From the NCBI RefSeq assembly GCF_018388425.1, contig NZ_CP074406.1:1736001-1800000 (forward strand): a DNA stretch of 64,000 nucleotides, written 5' to 3'. The stretch comes from Nocardioides faecalis (lineage in GTDB: Bacteria > Actinomycetota > Actinomycetes > Propionibacteriales > Nocardioidaceae). Shown here piece by piece: positions 18,894 through 30,862 of the stretch (position 1 is its first letter; each line of letters opens with the position of its first letter). Under the pieces are notes generated by a model, which worked only from the letters and a program-made list of their open reading frames with translations, was not told the DNA's origin and did not search any database. A program made the translations under genes and the position numbers.

Positions 18894-20627
18894 ATGGCCT
18901 TCAGCAAGAAGCCACTGGCTGCCTTGGCCGCCATGGCGCTCGCTGCGACCCTCGCCGCTTGCGGCGGAGGGGACAGCGACGACAAGCCCGGCGGCGGTAC
19001 CGCCGAGGCTGGCGGTAACGCCATCTTCCTCAACGGTCCCCGCAACACCGAGCACTGGGACCCCCAGCGCATGTACATCGGTCGCGACCTGAACAACTCG
19101 GGTCGGCTGTTCTACCGCAGCCTCGTGGCCTTCCCGGCCTCGAACGACGCGACCGAGGGCACCACGCCCGTCCCGGACCTCGCCACGGACACCGGCACCA
19201 CCGAGGACGGTGGCAAGACCTGGAAGTTCACCATCCGCGACGACGTGAAGTGGGAGGACGGCAAGCCGATCACGTGCGAGGACTTCGCCTACGGCGCGTC
19301 CCGCAACTTCGCCACCGACGTGATCATCGGCGGCCCGGCGAACTACCTGTTCACCTACCTCGACATCCCGTCCGGTGACGACGGCCTGCCGCAGTACAAG
19401 GGCCCCTACACGGGCAAGGGCCAGGAGCTCTTCGACAAGGCGGTCTCCTGCGACGGGCAGACCATCACCTACAAGATGAAGAAGGCGTGGCCGGACTTCC
19501 CGCAGTCGGCTGCCTCCCTGCGCTACCTCGACCCGTACCGCAAGGACCTGGACAAGGGTGACGCGAACAACTTCACCATCATCTCCAACGGCCCCTACAA
19601 GCTGGACGGTCAGTGGAAGGAGGGCACCGGTGGCAAGTTCGTCCGCAACGAGAACTGGGACGCCTCCACCGACTCCATCCGCAAGGCCTACCCGGACACC
19701 TGGGAGTTCCGCGAGGGCGACTCCGACGAGGCGATCTACGAGCAGTTCCTCGCCGACTCCGGGGACGCGCAGTACGCCGTGACCGAGCGTCGTATGCCCC
19801 CGTCGTTCTACAGCCGCATCAAGGAGGCCGGCGACCGCTACAGCCGTGTCGAGTCGCCGTACGTCGACTACGTGCTGCCGAACTTCAACTCCCCGGTCTT
19901 CAAGGACGCCAACTGCCGCGAGGCGCTGAAGCTGGCGACCAACAAGACCGCCTGGATCAAGGCCGGTGGTGGCGAGAAGGCCTACACTCCCGCCTACTCC
20001 GTGGTGAACCCGAACGTCCCCGGCTACAAGGAGAACCCCGCGTTCGCCGACGTGCCGGACGAGGGTGACGTGGACGCCGCCAAGGCTGCCCTGGCGAAGT
20101 GCTCGGCCCCGAAGCCGGTGAAGATCAAGTTCACCTACTCCGGTGGCACGCCGACCTCCGACAACCAGGCCGCTGCCCTGAAGGAGAGCTGGGACGCCGC
20201 TGGGTTCAGCACCGAGCTGGACCCGCTGGAGGACACCTACTACTCCGTGATCCAGAAGCCGGACGCCGACTTCGACGTCACCTGGGGTGGCTGGGGTGCT
20301 GACTGGCCGTCCATCGGCACCGTCATCCCGCCGCTGTTCGACAGCCGGATCAACCTGACCGGCGACTCCAACGGCAACGACTACGGCAACTACAAGGGTG
20401 GTCCGGAGGTCGACAAGCTGATCGACGACGCCTACGCCGAGTCCGACCTGGACAAGGCCGCCGACAAGTGGGCCGCGGTCGACGCCAAGCTCGGTGAAGA
20501 CGTCGCCTACATCCCGCTGGAGATCACGATCTTCAACTTCGTGCACGGTGGCAAGATCACCGGCTACGCCAACAACATCTCGGTGAACGGCTACGCCGAC
20601 CTCGCCGTCATCGGCGTGGAGAAGTGA
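18894..20627 (+). CDS. Peptide ABC transporter substrate-binding lipoprotein (family 5)
   Basis: This 577-residue extracytoplasmic protein captures substrate for the opp permeases. It begins with a lipoprotein signal peptide (MAFSKKPLAALAAMALAATL) with lipobox LAAC and Cys23 as the lipidated residue. A Gly/Asp-rich linker follows, then the SBP family 5 fold with VPDLATDTGTTEDGGKTWKF and DVKWEDGKPITCEDFAYG. AGGAGA precedes the ATG. A small hairpin (18857-18871, GACGCC/GGCGTC) lies upstream and a 16-base stem lies downstream, which could stabilise this segment of mRNA and raise its level over the permeases. The ligand is unknown. Confidence 0.93.
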   Translation: MAFSKKPLAALAAMALAATLAACGGGDSDDKPGGGTAEAGGNAIFLNGPRNTEHWDPQRMYIGRDLNNSGRLFYRSLVAFPASNDATEGTTPVPDLATDTGTTEDGGKTWKFTIRDDVKWEDGKPITCEDFAYGASRNFATDVIIGGPANYLFTYLDIPSGDDGLPQYKGPYTGKGQELFDKAVSCDGQTITYKMKKAWPDFPQSAASLRYLDPYRKDLDKGDANNFTIISNGPYKLDGQWKEGTGGKFVRNENWDASTDSIRKAYPDTWEFREGDSDEAIYEQFLADSGDAQYAVTERRMPPSFYSRIKEAGDRYSRVESPYVDYVLPNFNSPVFKDANCREALKLATNKTAWIKAGGGEKAYTPAYSVVNPNVPGYKENPAFADVPDEGDVDAAKAALAKCSAPKPVKIKFTYSGGTPTSDNQAAALKESWDAAGFSTELDPLEDTYYSVIQKPDADFDVTWGGWGADWPSIGTVIPPLFDSRINLTGDSNGNDYGNYKGGPEVDKLIDDAYAESDLDKAADKWAAVDAKLGEDVAYIPLEITIFNFVHGGKITGYANNISVNGYADLAVIGVEK

Positions 20628-20644
20628 CAGATCGCATCTAGCAC

Positions 20645-20681
20645 CCGTCGGTCGGGGGCCGTGCAGGCCCCCGACCGACGG
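20645..20681 (+). terminator. Strong intra-operon hairpin after the binding-protein gene
   Basis: CCGTCGGTCGGGGGCC (20645-20660) pairs perfectly with 20666-20681 around the loop GTGCA, a 16-base stem. Only a weak TTGT follows, so it may be a partial terminator or an mRNA 3'-end stabiliser rather than a full stop. Similar structures after binding-protein genes are known to set protein ratios in ABC operons. Confidence 0.7.
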
Positions 20682-20716
20682 TTGTCCCGGCCCCCTTCGT
20701 CCGCAGAGGTCCTCTC

Positions 20717-21733
20717 GTGCTTGCCTACGCCATCCGCCGGTTGTTCATCGGCGTGATCCTGCTCATCGTCATGAGCCTCACCACCTTCGCGCTCTTCTTC
20801 GCCTCGCCGATCGAGCCCGCCGACTTCGCCTGCGGCAAGAACTGCTCCGCAGCGCAGAAGAAGGAGACGGCCGCCGCTCTCGGCTACGACGACAACTTCC
20901 TCGAGCAGTGGGGCAAGTTCGCCGTCGGTGTGGTCAAGGGCCGTGACTTCCCCGACGACCCGGCCCTGCGCGAGACCGCTCCGGACCTGATCGTGCGCTG
21001 CGACGCCCCGTGCCTGGGCTACTCCACCGAGCGCGGGTCCACGGTCACCGACCTGGTCAAGGAGACGCTGCCGGTGACGGCCTCGATCGCCGTCGCCGCC
21101 TTCGTCCTCTGGATCTTCTTCGGCGTGCTCTTCGGTGTCATCGCCGCGTTGCGGCGCGGCACCATCGTCGACCGCGGCCTCGTGGGTCTCTCCCTGATCG
21201 TCTACGCGTTCCCGACGTTCTTCGTCGGACTCCTGCTCTACAAGTTCGTCGCCGTCAAGTGGGGCTGGGTCGACGTGCCCCGCTACACCTCGATCGCCGA
21301 GGGCGGGATCGGGGGCTGGGCGAGCAGCCTGGTGCTGCCGGCGATCACCCTGGCGGTGTTCTTCATGGCCGCCTACGTCCGCATGACGCGCTCATACGTC
21401 ATCGAGTCCTTCTCCGAGGACTACGTGCGCACGGCGCGCGCCAAGGGGCTCTCGGAGCGGCGGGTGACCTTCAAGCACGCGCTGCGCGCTGCGCTCACCC
21501 CGATCGTGACCATGGCGGGCCTTGACTTCGCGGGCCTGATGGGCGGCGCGATCATCACCGAGTCCGTCTTCAACTACCCCGGGCTGGGCAAGCTCGCGGT
21601 GCTCGCGAACAGCGACTTCGACCTGCCGACCCTCGTCGGGCTGGTCATCCTGCTGGCCACGTTCGTGATCGTCGCCAACATCATCGTGGACCTGCTGTAC
21701 GCCGTGATCGACCCGCGCGTGCGACTGGGCTGA
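20717..21733 (+). CDS. Oligopeptide ABC transporter, OppB/DppB-type permease
   Basis: The 338-residue membrane protein begins with the typical MLAYAIRRLFIGVILLIVMS. It continues with a long external segment containing two cysteines (ACGKNCSAAQKK), then four to five helices, with the EAA loop at EDYVRTARAKGLSERRVTFK. GTG is the start. The order C-A-B-D-F in this operon differs from the usual A-B-C-D-F. The long external segment near residues 30-115 is common in actinobacterial members. Confidence 0.92.
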   Translation: MLAYAIRRLFIGVILLIVMSLTTFALFFASPIEPADFACGKNCSAAQKKETAAALGYDDNFLEQWGKFAVGVVKGRDFPDDPALRETAPDLIVRCDAPCLGYSTERGSTVTDLVKETLPVTASIAVAAFVLWIFFGVLFGVIAALRRGTIVDRGLVGLSLIVYAFPTFFVGLLLYKFVAVKWGWVDVPRYTSIAEGGIGGWASSLVLPAITLAVFFMAAYVRMTRSYVIESFSEDYVRTARAKGLSERRVTFKHALRAALTPIVTMAGLDFAGLMGGAIITESVFNYPGLGKLAVLANSDFDLPTLVGLVILLATFVIVANIIVDLLYAVIDPRVRLG

Positions 21734-21742
21734 GAGGAACAC

Positions 21743-22830
<1,088 letters not shown>

Positions 22831-22834
<4 letters not shown>

Positions 22835-24045
22835 CCAGCAACGACGCAGCAGCGGAGGAAGTCCCGATGGTCGAGGGCCACAGTGCGGCCAAGGCGCCGG
22901 AGAACGCCCGGCCGATCCTCGAGGTCGACCAGCTCCGGATGTACTTCCCGGTGAAGTCGCCCGGCCTGATCCGGCGGACCGTCGGCCACGTCCAGGCCGT
23001 CGACGGCGTTTCGTTCCAGGTCGCCGAGGGCACCTCGCTCGGCCTGGTCGGGGAGTCCGGCTGCGGCAAGTCCACCACCGGGCGGCTGATCACGCGGCTC
23101 TACGAGCCCACCGGCGGGGCGATCCGGTTCGAGGGCGAGGACATCGCCAAGGCCAGCCCGCGCGAGCTCAAGCCGCTGCGCCGGGAGATCCAGATGATCT
23201 TCCAGGACCCCTACACCTCGCTGAACCCGCGGCAGACGGTCGGCTCGATCATCGGCGCGCCCCTGCAGATCCACAAGATGGTGCCCAAGGACAAGGTCCT
23301 GTCCCGGGTCCAGGAGCTGCTCGAGATCGTCGGGCTCAACCCGGAGCACTACAACCGCTACCCGCACGAGTTCTCCGGCGGCCAGCGCCAGCGCATCGGC
23401 ATCGCCCGAGCGCTGACGCTGCAGCCCAAGCTGCTGGTCGCCGACGAGCCGGTCTCCGCGCTCGACGTGTCCATCCAGGCGCAGGTGATCAACCTGCTCC
23501 AGGACATCCAGCGCGAGTTCAACGTGGCGTTCCTGTTCATCGCCCACGACCTCGCCATCGTCCGGCACTTCTGCCCCGAGGTGGCGGTGATGTACCTGGG
23601 CAAGATCGTGGAGATCGGTGACCGCGACTCGATCTACGGCAACGCTCACCACCCCTACACCCAGGCGTTGCTGTCCTCGGTGCCCGACGTGCGCCAGGCC
23701 GCCAGCGGCAAGCGGATCGAGCGGATCCGGCTCCAGGGCGACGTGCCCAGCCCGATCGACCCGCCCTCGGGCTGCCGTTTCCGCACCCGCTGCCCGATCG
23801 CCCAGGAGATCTGCGCGCGGCACGAGCCGCCGCTGCTGCAGATCGGCCGCAAGCACAAGGTCGCCTGCCACTTCCCCGGCCGCCTCGGCGAGGCGCCGCG
23901 GGAGCCGCTGACCTCCGGCCTGCTGGGCGTGGACGGCGAGGGCCGGCCGAACCCGGGCGCCAGCCCGAGCACGGACCTGGTGGAGCAGCCCGGCTACGCC
24001 GACACGTGGTTCGACCTGGACGCCAAGTCCATCGGGAGGGCGTGA
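22831..24045 (+). CDS. Oligopeptide ABC transporter ATPase, OppF/DppF type
   Basis: The second ATPase is 404 residues from the ATG at 22831, which overlaps the oppD stop. Walker A is GESGCGKST (near residue 74), the signature FSGGQRQRIGIA, Walker B LLVADEPVSALD and the switch FLFIAHDLAI. The C-terminal cysteine pattern GCRFRTRCPIAQEIC and ACHFPG matches the OppD/F extension. A longer tail of about 50 residues (ending in DLDAKSIGRA) is not conserved in the family as I know it. Confidence 0.93.
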
Positions 24046-24077
24046 TCCCGCCCCGCTGGACCCGTCCGGGCATGTCC

Positions 24078-24083
24078 TAGGGT
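24078..24083 (+). promoter_or_regulatory. -10 element TAGGGT for leaderless rarA
   Basis: TAGGGT lies exactly six bases before the GTG at 24090, and no Shine-Dalgarno sequence is present. This separates rarA from the opp operon. Confidence 0.5.
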
Positions 24084-24089
24084 CACGTC

Positions 24090-25448
<1,359 letters not shown>

Positions 25449-25510
25449 GGACGTCGGTGGTGGAGGGAGCCGGTCCGGGCCCGGTCCGGCGGACAGTAGG
25501 CTTGTCGGTC

Positions 25511-26098
25511 GTGACCGAGGACCTCTCCGTGCCGACCTGGCTGGCGCTGCTCGCACTGGCGGGACTGCTGGTGCTGGTCCTCGGTGTCGTGTGGCTCCTG
25601 GTCTCGGTGCGCCGGACCCGGCGCCGTACCGAGGAGCTCGTCGCAGCGGCCGCCGGGCAGACCGAGGCGCTGCGTGCGGAGCTCGAGGCGCTCGGCCGGC
25701 GACTGGGCGGTGAATCCGCGTCCGCGGACAGCGCGCCGGTGCCGCAGGGGAGTGGCGTCGCGGTCCCCGAGGAGCGCGAGTACGTGATCACCGAGCTCGG
25801 GTACCAGCCGACCGACCAGCCGAGCACCCAGCCGCGCCCGGAGGTGCCTGCCCCCGTCGTACCGGCGCCGGTCTTCGCCGACATCGTGATGCGGGAGAGC
25901 GTCATCAAGACCGCGGCCCTGGCCGCCGGGTTGCGCCGCGCGCTCTCGCCGGAGGTCCGCAACCGGATCCGTTTCGAGATGAAGCGTGAGGTCAAGCGCT
26001 CCCGCAAGGAGCGCCGCGCCATGCTCAAGGCCGCCCGCCGGGATTGGGAGAGCCGCGGTCGCGGGGAGCCGGACAGCACCGTGGAGGTGGCGTCGTGA
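25511..26098 (+). CDS. Single-helix membrane protein of unknown function upstream of alaS
   Basis: I do not recognise a family with confidence. From GTG 25511 it has 195 residues: one N-terminal membrane helix (about 9-33, LALLALAGLLVLVLGVVWLL), a predicted coiled coil (ELVAAAAGQTEALRAELEAL), a Pro-rich middle and a strongly basic helical C-terminus (EMKREVKRSRKERRAMLKAA). TAGGCT at 25497-25502 is eight bases upstream. Its position next to a small alaS-linked protein resembles DUF948-type genes, but the match is only by layout. An in-frame GTG at 25445 would overlap rarA. Confidence 0.65.
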   Translation: MTEDLSVPTWLALLALAGLLVLVLGVVWLLVSVRRTRRRTEELVAAAAGQTEALRAELEALGRRLGGESASADSAPVPQGSGVAVPEEREYVITELGYQPTDQPSTQPRPEVPAPVVPAPVFADIVMRESVIKTAALAAGLRRALSPEVRNRIRFEMKREVKRSRKERRAMLKAARRDWESRGRGEPDSTVEVAS

Positions 26099-26427
26099 TC
26101 CGTGGCGGCATCTGGTTCACCGCCGGCGCGGCCGCCGGTGTGTACGGCGTCGTGAAGGCGCGTCGCGTCGCTGAGGCGCTGACCACCGACGGCCTGCGCG
26201 ACCGCATCGGCGCTGCAGTCCTCGGCGCCCGGATGTTCCGCGACGAGGTCGCGCAGGGCCACGCCGACGCCGAGGTGCGCCTGCGCCAGCACTACCGCGG
26301 CCTCGAGGCGTCCCGCACCGCGCTCGACGCCCCCACACCCGACCCGACCAGCACCACCAGCATCGAGACCACCACGACGGCCGGTCCGGCCGCCCTGGCC
26401 AGTTCAGAAGAGGAAGGCCCTTCATGA
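26095..26427 (+). CDS. Small conserved alaS-linked protein (DUF6167-like)
   Basis: The 110-residue protein starts at GTG 26095, overlapping the previous stop by four bases, and its own end overlaps the alaS ATG. The N-terminus IRGGIWFTAGAAAGVYGVVKA looks like a short glycine-rich membrane segment followed by an amphipathic region and a Thr/Pro/Glu-rich tail. This matches the small DUF6167-type proteins that precede alaS in many actinobacteria. No activity is known. Translational coupling with alaS is likely. Confidence 0.65.
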   Translation: MIRGGIWFTAGAAAGVYGVVKARRVAEALTTDGLRDRIGAAVLGARMFRDEVAQGHADAEVRLRQHYRGLEASRTALDAPTPDPTSTTSIETTTTAGPAALASSEEEGPS

Positions 26428-29129
26428 CGGCGACGCCGCAGGCGTACCTGAGCAGCGCGGAGATCCGCAACCGGTTCCTCGCCCACTTCGAGGCACGCGG
26501 CCACACGGTGGTCCCGTCCGCCTCGCTGCTGCTCGACGACCCCAACCTGCTGTTCGTCAACGCCGGGATGGTGCCGTTCAAGCCGTACTTCCTGGGCCAG
26601 GAGACGCCGCCGTACCAGCGCGCCACCAGCGTGCAGAAGTGCGTGCGCACCCTCGACATCGAGGAGGTCGGCAAGACCACCCGGCACGGCACGTTCTTCC
26701 AGATGAACGGCAACTTCTCCTTCGGCGACTACTTCAAGGAAGGCGCCGTCGAGTTCGCCTGGGAGCTGATCACCGGCGCGCAGGAGTCCGGCGGCTTCGG
26801 CTTCGACCCCGAGCGGATCTGGGTCACCGTGCTGCCCGAGGACGCCGAGGCGCGCGACGCCTGGAAGCGCATCGCCGGCCTGCCCGACGAGCGGATCCAG
26901 CCCCGCGGGCTGAAGGACAACTACTGGAACATGGGCGTGCCGGGCCCCGGCGGCCCGTGCAGCGAGATCTACATCGACCGCGGGCCCCAGTTCGGCCCCG
27001 ACGGTGGTCCCGAGGCCGACGAGGACCGGTTCCTGGAGATCTGGAACCTGGTCTTCATGCAGGAGGAGCTCTCCGCGGTCCGCGCCAAGGACGACTTCGA
27101 CATCGCCGGTCCGCTGCCGAGCAAGAACATCGACACCGGCATGGGCCTGGAGCGGGTCGCCTACCTGCTGCAGGGCAAGAACAACATGTACGAGATCGAC
27201 ACCGTCTTCCCGGTGATCGAGCGCGCCCAGGAGCTCACCGGCAAGCGGTACGGCGCCGGCACCGCCGAGGCGGCCATCGACGACGTCCGCTTCCGGGTGG
27301 TCGCCGACCACGTCCGCAGCTCGCTGATGCTCATCGGCGACGGCGTCACGCCGGGCAACGAGGGCCGCGGCTACGTGCTGCGCCGCCTGCTGCGCCGCGC
27401 GGTGCGCAACATGCGGTTGCTGGGCTACCAGGACCCCTCGCTGCCCGAGCTGCTGCCGATCTCGCGCGACAAGATGGGGGAGAGCTACCCCGAGCTGGTC
27501 AGCGGCTGGGACCGCATCGCCCAGGTCGCCTTCGCCGAGGAGGAGGCGTTCCGCAAGACGCTGGCCGCCGGCACCCAGATCTTCGACCTCGCCGCGGGCG
27601 AGGTGAAGCAGGCCAAGGCCTCCACGATCCCCGGCGAGAAGGCCTTCGCGCTGCACGACACCTACGGGTTCCCGATCGACCTGACGCTGGAGATGGCCGC
27701 CGAGGCGGGGCTCTCCGTCGACGAGACCGGCTTCCGCCAGCTGATGGCCGAGCAGCGTGAGCGGGCCAAGGCCGACGCGCGCTCCAAGAAGGGCCAGCAC
27801 GCCGACACCGGCGTCTACCGCGGCATCCTCGACGCCAACGGCCCCACCGAGTGGCTGGCCTACGAGACGCTGGAGACCGAGTCCCGCGCGCTCGCCGTGC
27901 TCCGTGAGGGCGCTGCGGTCGGTGCGCTCGGTGCCGGCGAGGTCGGCGAGGTCGTCCTGGATCGCACCCCGTTCTACGCCGAGTCCGGTGGCCAGGCCGC
28001 TGACGCCGGCGTCATCGAGTTCGACGGCGGCGTGCTCGAGGTGCTCGACGTGCAGCGCCCCGTGCGCGGCCTGGTCGTGCACCAGGTCCGTGTCCTCGAG
28101 GGCGAGCTGGGCGGCGCCGGCACCACGCTGCACGCCAAGGTCGACCCCGAGTGGCGCACCGGCGCCCGTCAGGCGCACTCCGGGACGCACATCGTGCACG
28201 CCGCGCTGCGCGAGGTGCTCGGCCCCACGGCCCTGCAGTCCGGCTCCTACAACCGGCCCGGCTACCTGCGCCTGGACTTCGGCTGGCTCAACGCGCTCTC
28301 CCCGGAGCAGGTCAAGGACGTCGAGCTCGTCGCCAACAACGCCCTGCGCGCCGACCTGCCGGTCAGCTGGGACTACATGACGCTGAGCCAGGCCAAGGAC
28401 TGGGGCGCGCTCGCGCTCTTCGGTGAGACGTACGACGACAGCAAGGTCCGCGTCGTGGAGATCGGCGGCCCCTGGTCGCGCGAGCTGTGCGGCGGCACCC
28501 ACGTGGAGCACTCCAGCCAGGTCGGCACCGTCGTGGTGACCGGTGAGTCCAGCGTCGGCTCCGGCAACCGCCGGATCGAGGCGCTCACCGGCGTCGAGGG
28601 TTTCGCCTACCTCGCCCGCGAGCGCGACGTGGTGCACCAGCTGTCCACGCTGCTCAAGACCAAGCCCGACGACATGGTCGCCCGCGTCGCCGAGATGGTC
28701 GAGCGGCTGCGGCAGAGCGAGAAGGAGATGGAGAAGATCCGCCTCGCTCAGCTGCTGTCCGGCGGCGCGGCCCTGGCCGAGGGCGCCAAGGACGTCGCCG
28801 GTGTCCGGCTCGTCGCCCAGCGCGTCGACGGCGCCACCGGCGGGGACGTGCGGACCCTGGCTACCGACGTGCGGGCCCGCCTGGTGGGCGACGCCCCTGC
28901 GGTCGTCGTGCTGATCGGCGCCGCGGACGGCAAGGCCGCAGTCGTGGCCGCGCTCAACGACGCCGCCCAGGCCCGCGGTCTCAAGGCCGGTGACCTGGTG
29001 CGTGCGGCGGCGCCGCTCCTCGGCGGCAAGGGCGGCGGCAAGGCCGACCTCGCCCAGGGCGGCGGCACCGACGTCACCCGCATCGACGACGCTCTCGCGG
29101 CGGTCACCGCAGCCGTCGCGCAGGGCTGA
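26424..29129 (+). CDS. alaS: Alanine-tRNA ligase
   Basis: AlaRS charges tRNA-Ala and edits mischarged serine and glycine. The 901-residue protein begins with SSAEIRNRFLAHFEARGHTV, shows class II features (QKCVRTLDIEEVGKT, then GNFSFGDYFKEGAVEFAW), the editing-site zinc motifs HSGTHIVH and CGGTHVEH, and a C-terminal C-Ala domain (GKGGGKADLAQGGG). Length is standard. It is coupled to the small protein upstream and followed after nine bases by ruvX, a conserved order. Confidence 0.97.
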   Translation: MTATPQAYLSSAEIRNRFLAHFEARGHTVVPSASLLLDDPNLLFVNAGMVPFKPYFLGQETPPYQRATSVQKCVRTLDIEEVGKTTRHGTFFQMNGNFSFGDYFKEGAVEFAWELITGAQESGGFGFDPERIWVTVLPEDAEARDAWKRIAGLPDERIQPRGLKDNYWNMGVPGPGGPCSEIYIDRGPQFGPDGGPEADEDRFLEIWNLVFMQEELSAVRAKDDFDIAGPLPSKNIDTGMGLERVAYLLQGKNNMYEIDTVFPVIERAQELTGKRYGAGTAEAAIDDVRFRVVADHVRSSLMLIGDGVTPGNEGRGYVLRRLLRRAVRNMRLLGYQDPSLPELLPISRDKMGESYPELVSGWDRIAQVAFAEEEAFRKTLAAGTQIFDLAAGEVKQAKASTIPGEKAFALHDTYGFPIDLTLEMAAEAGLSVDETGFRQLMAEQRERAKADARSKKGQHADTGVYRGILDANGPTEWLAYETLETESRALAVLREGAAVGALGAGEVGEVVLDRTPFYAESGGQAADAGVIEFDGGVLEVLDVQRPVRGLVVHQVRVLEGELGGAGTTLHAKVDPEWRTGARQAHSGTHIVHAALREVLGPTALQSGSYNRPGYLRLDFGWLNALSPEQVKDVELVANNALRADLPVSWDYMTLSQAKDWGALALFGETYDDSKVRVVEIGGPWSRELCGGTHVEHSSQVGTVVVTGESSVGSGNRRIEALTGVEGFAYLARERDVVHQLSTLLKTKPDDMVARVAEMVERLRQSEKEMEKIRLAQLLSGGAALAEGAKDVAGVRLVAQRVDGATGGDVRTLATDVRARLVGDAPAVVVLIGAADGKAAVVAALNDAAQARGLKAGDLVRAAAPLLGGKGGGKADLAQGGGTDVTRIDDALAAVTAAVAQG

Positions 29130-29138
29130 GGGGCCGCC

Positions 29139-29642
29139 GTGAGGCGAGGCGTGCGCATCGGGATCGATCCAGGGGACGCCCGCATCGGCGTCGCCCGTAG
29201 CGACCCCTCGGGCGTCCTCGCCACCCCGGTGGAGACGGTGCGCCGCGGCAAGGGCGACCTGCGCCGCCTGCAGCGGATCGTCGAGGAGACCGAGGCGATG
29301 GAGGTCGTCCTCGGCCTGCCTCGCTCGCTGTCCGGCGGGGAGGGCCCGGCGGCGGTCAAGACCCGCGAGTTCGCGGCGCGCCTGGCCCGCCGGGTCGCGC
29401 CGGTGCCGGTGCGGCTGGTCGACGAGAGACTCACCACGGTGACCGCTACGGCTATGCTGCGCGGTCAGCGCAAGGGCGCCAAGCAACGGGCCGTGGTCGA
29501 CCAGGTCGCGGCCGTCGTGATCCTGCAACAGGCCCTGGAGGCCGAGAGCGCCACCGGGAACCCGCCGGGGGAGGTGGTCGGGCCCGTTCCGGGCGAGCCG
29601 GCCGGCCCCGAGCAGGAGAGCGCACGAGAGGGAGACGCATGA
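29139..29642 (+). CDS. ruvX: Holliday junction resolvase-like nuclease RuvX (YqgF)
   Basis: The YqgF family has an RNase H fold and is linked to rRNA maturation and possibly junction resolution. The 167-residue protein has GIDPGDARIGVARSDPSG near its N-terminus (first catalytic Asp), VVLGLPRSLSG and RLVDERLTTVTAT (Glu). A second acidic site follows in RAVVDQVAAVVILQ. A Gly/Glu/Pro tail ends the protein. Its stop overlaps mltG by four bases. Confidence 0.92.
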   Translation: MRRGVRIGIDPGDARIGVARSDPSGVLATPVETVRRGKGDLRRLQRIVEETEAMEVVLGLPRSLSGGEGPAAVKTREFAARLARRVAPVPVRLVDERLTTVTATAMLRGQRKGAKQRAVVDQVAAVVILQQALEAESATGNPPGEVVGPVPGEPAGPEQESAREGDA

Positions 29643-30862
29643 GAGACGCCGAAGCGCCGCACCCGGCCGAACCGCTGGTGCCCGCCGCCGACGACAGCGT
29701 GCTGCCGGGCGCGCGCGACGAGCACGCCCCGGCCGGTGCCGGAGCGGCCGCAGCACCCCGCCACGCGGCACGCCACCGCAGTGCCAAGCCGTCGCGCCGA
29801 CGTCGCTCCGGCTGCCTGCCCGTCCTCGTCGTGGCGGTGCTCTTCATCGTCGCCGTCGGCTGGATCGGCCGCGGCTGGGTGGCCGACGTCAAGGACATGC
29901 TCTCGGGCCCCGAGGACTACCCCGGTCCCGGCAGCGGCGAGGTCGTGCTCGTGATCGACCCCGGCCAGTCCGTGACCTCGATCGGCAACGAGCTCGCCGA
30001 GCTCGACGTCGTCGCCTCCGGCGAGGCGTTCGTGGACGCCGCCGCCGACAACCCGAAGTCCACCGGCATCCAGGCGGGCAGCTACGTGCTGAAGCTGAAG
30101 ATGAAGGCCTCCGACGCCGTGGCGTACCTCATCGACCCCGCCAACGTCGCCGTCACCCAGGTCACCATCCCCGAGGGCTTCACCGTCGACCAGATCGTCG
30201 CCCGGCTGGAGAAGGCCACCGAGTTCTCCGCCGAGGAGTTCCGCCAGGTGCTCGAGGACCCCGCGGCCTACGACCTGCCGGACTACGCGCAGGGCAACCC
30301 CGAGGGCTACCTGTTCCCGGCGACCTACGCCTTCACCCCGGCCGACGAGCCGGCCGACATGCTCGCCGCGATGGTCGCCCGCTACGAGCGGGCGCTCGGC
30401 GACAACGACATCGAGAAGACCGGCGCCGCGCTCGGACCCGGGTACACCCCGGAGCAGATCATGACCGTGGCCAGCCTCGTCGAGGCCGAGGGCCGCGGCG
30501 ACGACATGCCGAAGATCGCCCGCGCGATCTACAACCGGCTCGAGAAGCCCAACGGCGGCGGCACCAACGGGCTGCTGCAGATCGACGCCGCGGTGCTCTA
30601 CGCCCTCGGCACCCGCGACACCTCGAAGCTGCGGGCCCCGCTCGCGGACCTGACCGACTCGCCGTACAACACCTACCGGTTCCCCGGCCTGCCGCCGGGC
30701 CCGATCGGTGCGCCCGGGGAGAAGGCCATCCAGGCGGCGCTCAAGCCGGCCGAGGGCGACTGGATCTACTGGGTGACCGTCGACTGCCAGGGCACCACGA
30801 AGTTCTCCGAGACCCTCGCCGAGCACAACCAGTACCAGGCCGTGAACGGGGACGAGTGCTGA
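29639..30862 (+). CDS. mltG: Endolytic murein transglycosylase MltG
   Basis: MltG cleaves nascent peptidoglycan strands at the membrane. The 407-residue protein has a cytoplasmic N-terminus with a basic stretch (RHRSAKPSRRRRSG), one membrane helix near residues 60-80 (LPVLVVAVLFIVAVGWIG), then a LysM-like and catalytic YceG domain. The catalytic glutamate is in SLVEAEGRGDDMPKIARAIY, and a typical NTYRFPGLPPGPIGAPG follows. It lies between ruvX and aroE, a conserved actinobacterial arrangement. Confidence 0.95.
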   Translation: MRDAEAPHPAEPLVPAADDSVLPGARDEHAPAGAGAAAAPRHAARHRSAKPSRRRRSGCLPVLVVAVLFIVAVGWIGRGWVADVKDMLSGPEDYPGPGSGEVVLVIDPGQSVTSIGNELAELDVVASGEAFVDAAADNPKSTGIQAGSYVLKLKMKASDAVAYLIDPANVAVTQVTIPEGFTVDQIVARLEKATEFSAEEFRQVLEDPAAYDLPDYAQGNPEGYLFPATYAFTPADEPADMLAAMVARYERALGDNDIEKTGAALGPGYTPEQIMTVASLVEAEGRGDDMPKIARAIYNRLEKPNGGGTNGLLQIDAAVLYALGTRDTSKLRAPLADLTDSPYNTYRFPGLPPGPIGAPGEKAIQAALKPAEGDWIYWVTVDCQGTTKFSETLAEHNQYQAVNGDEC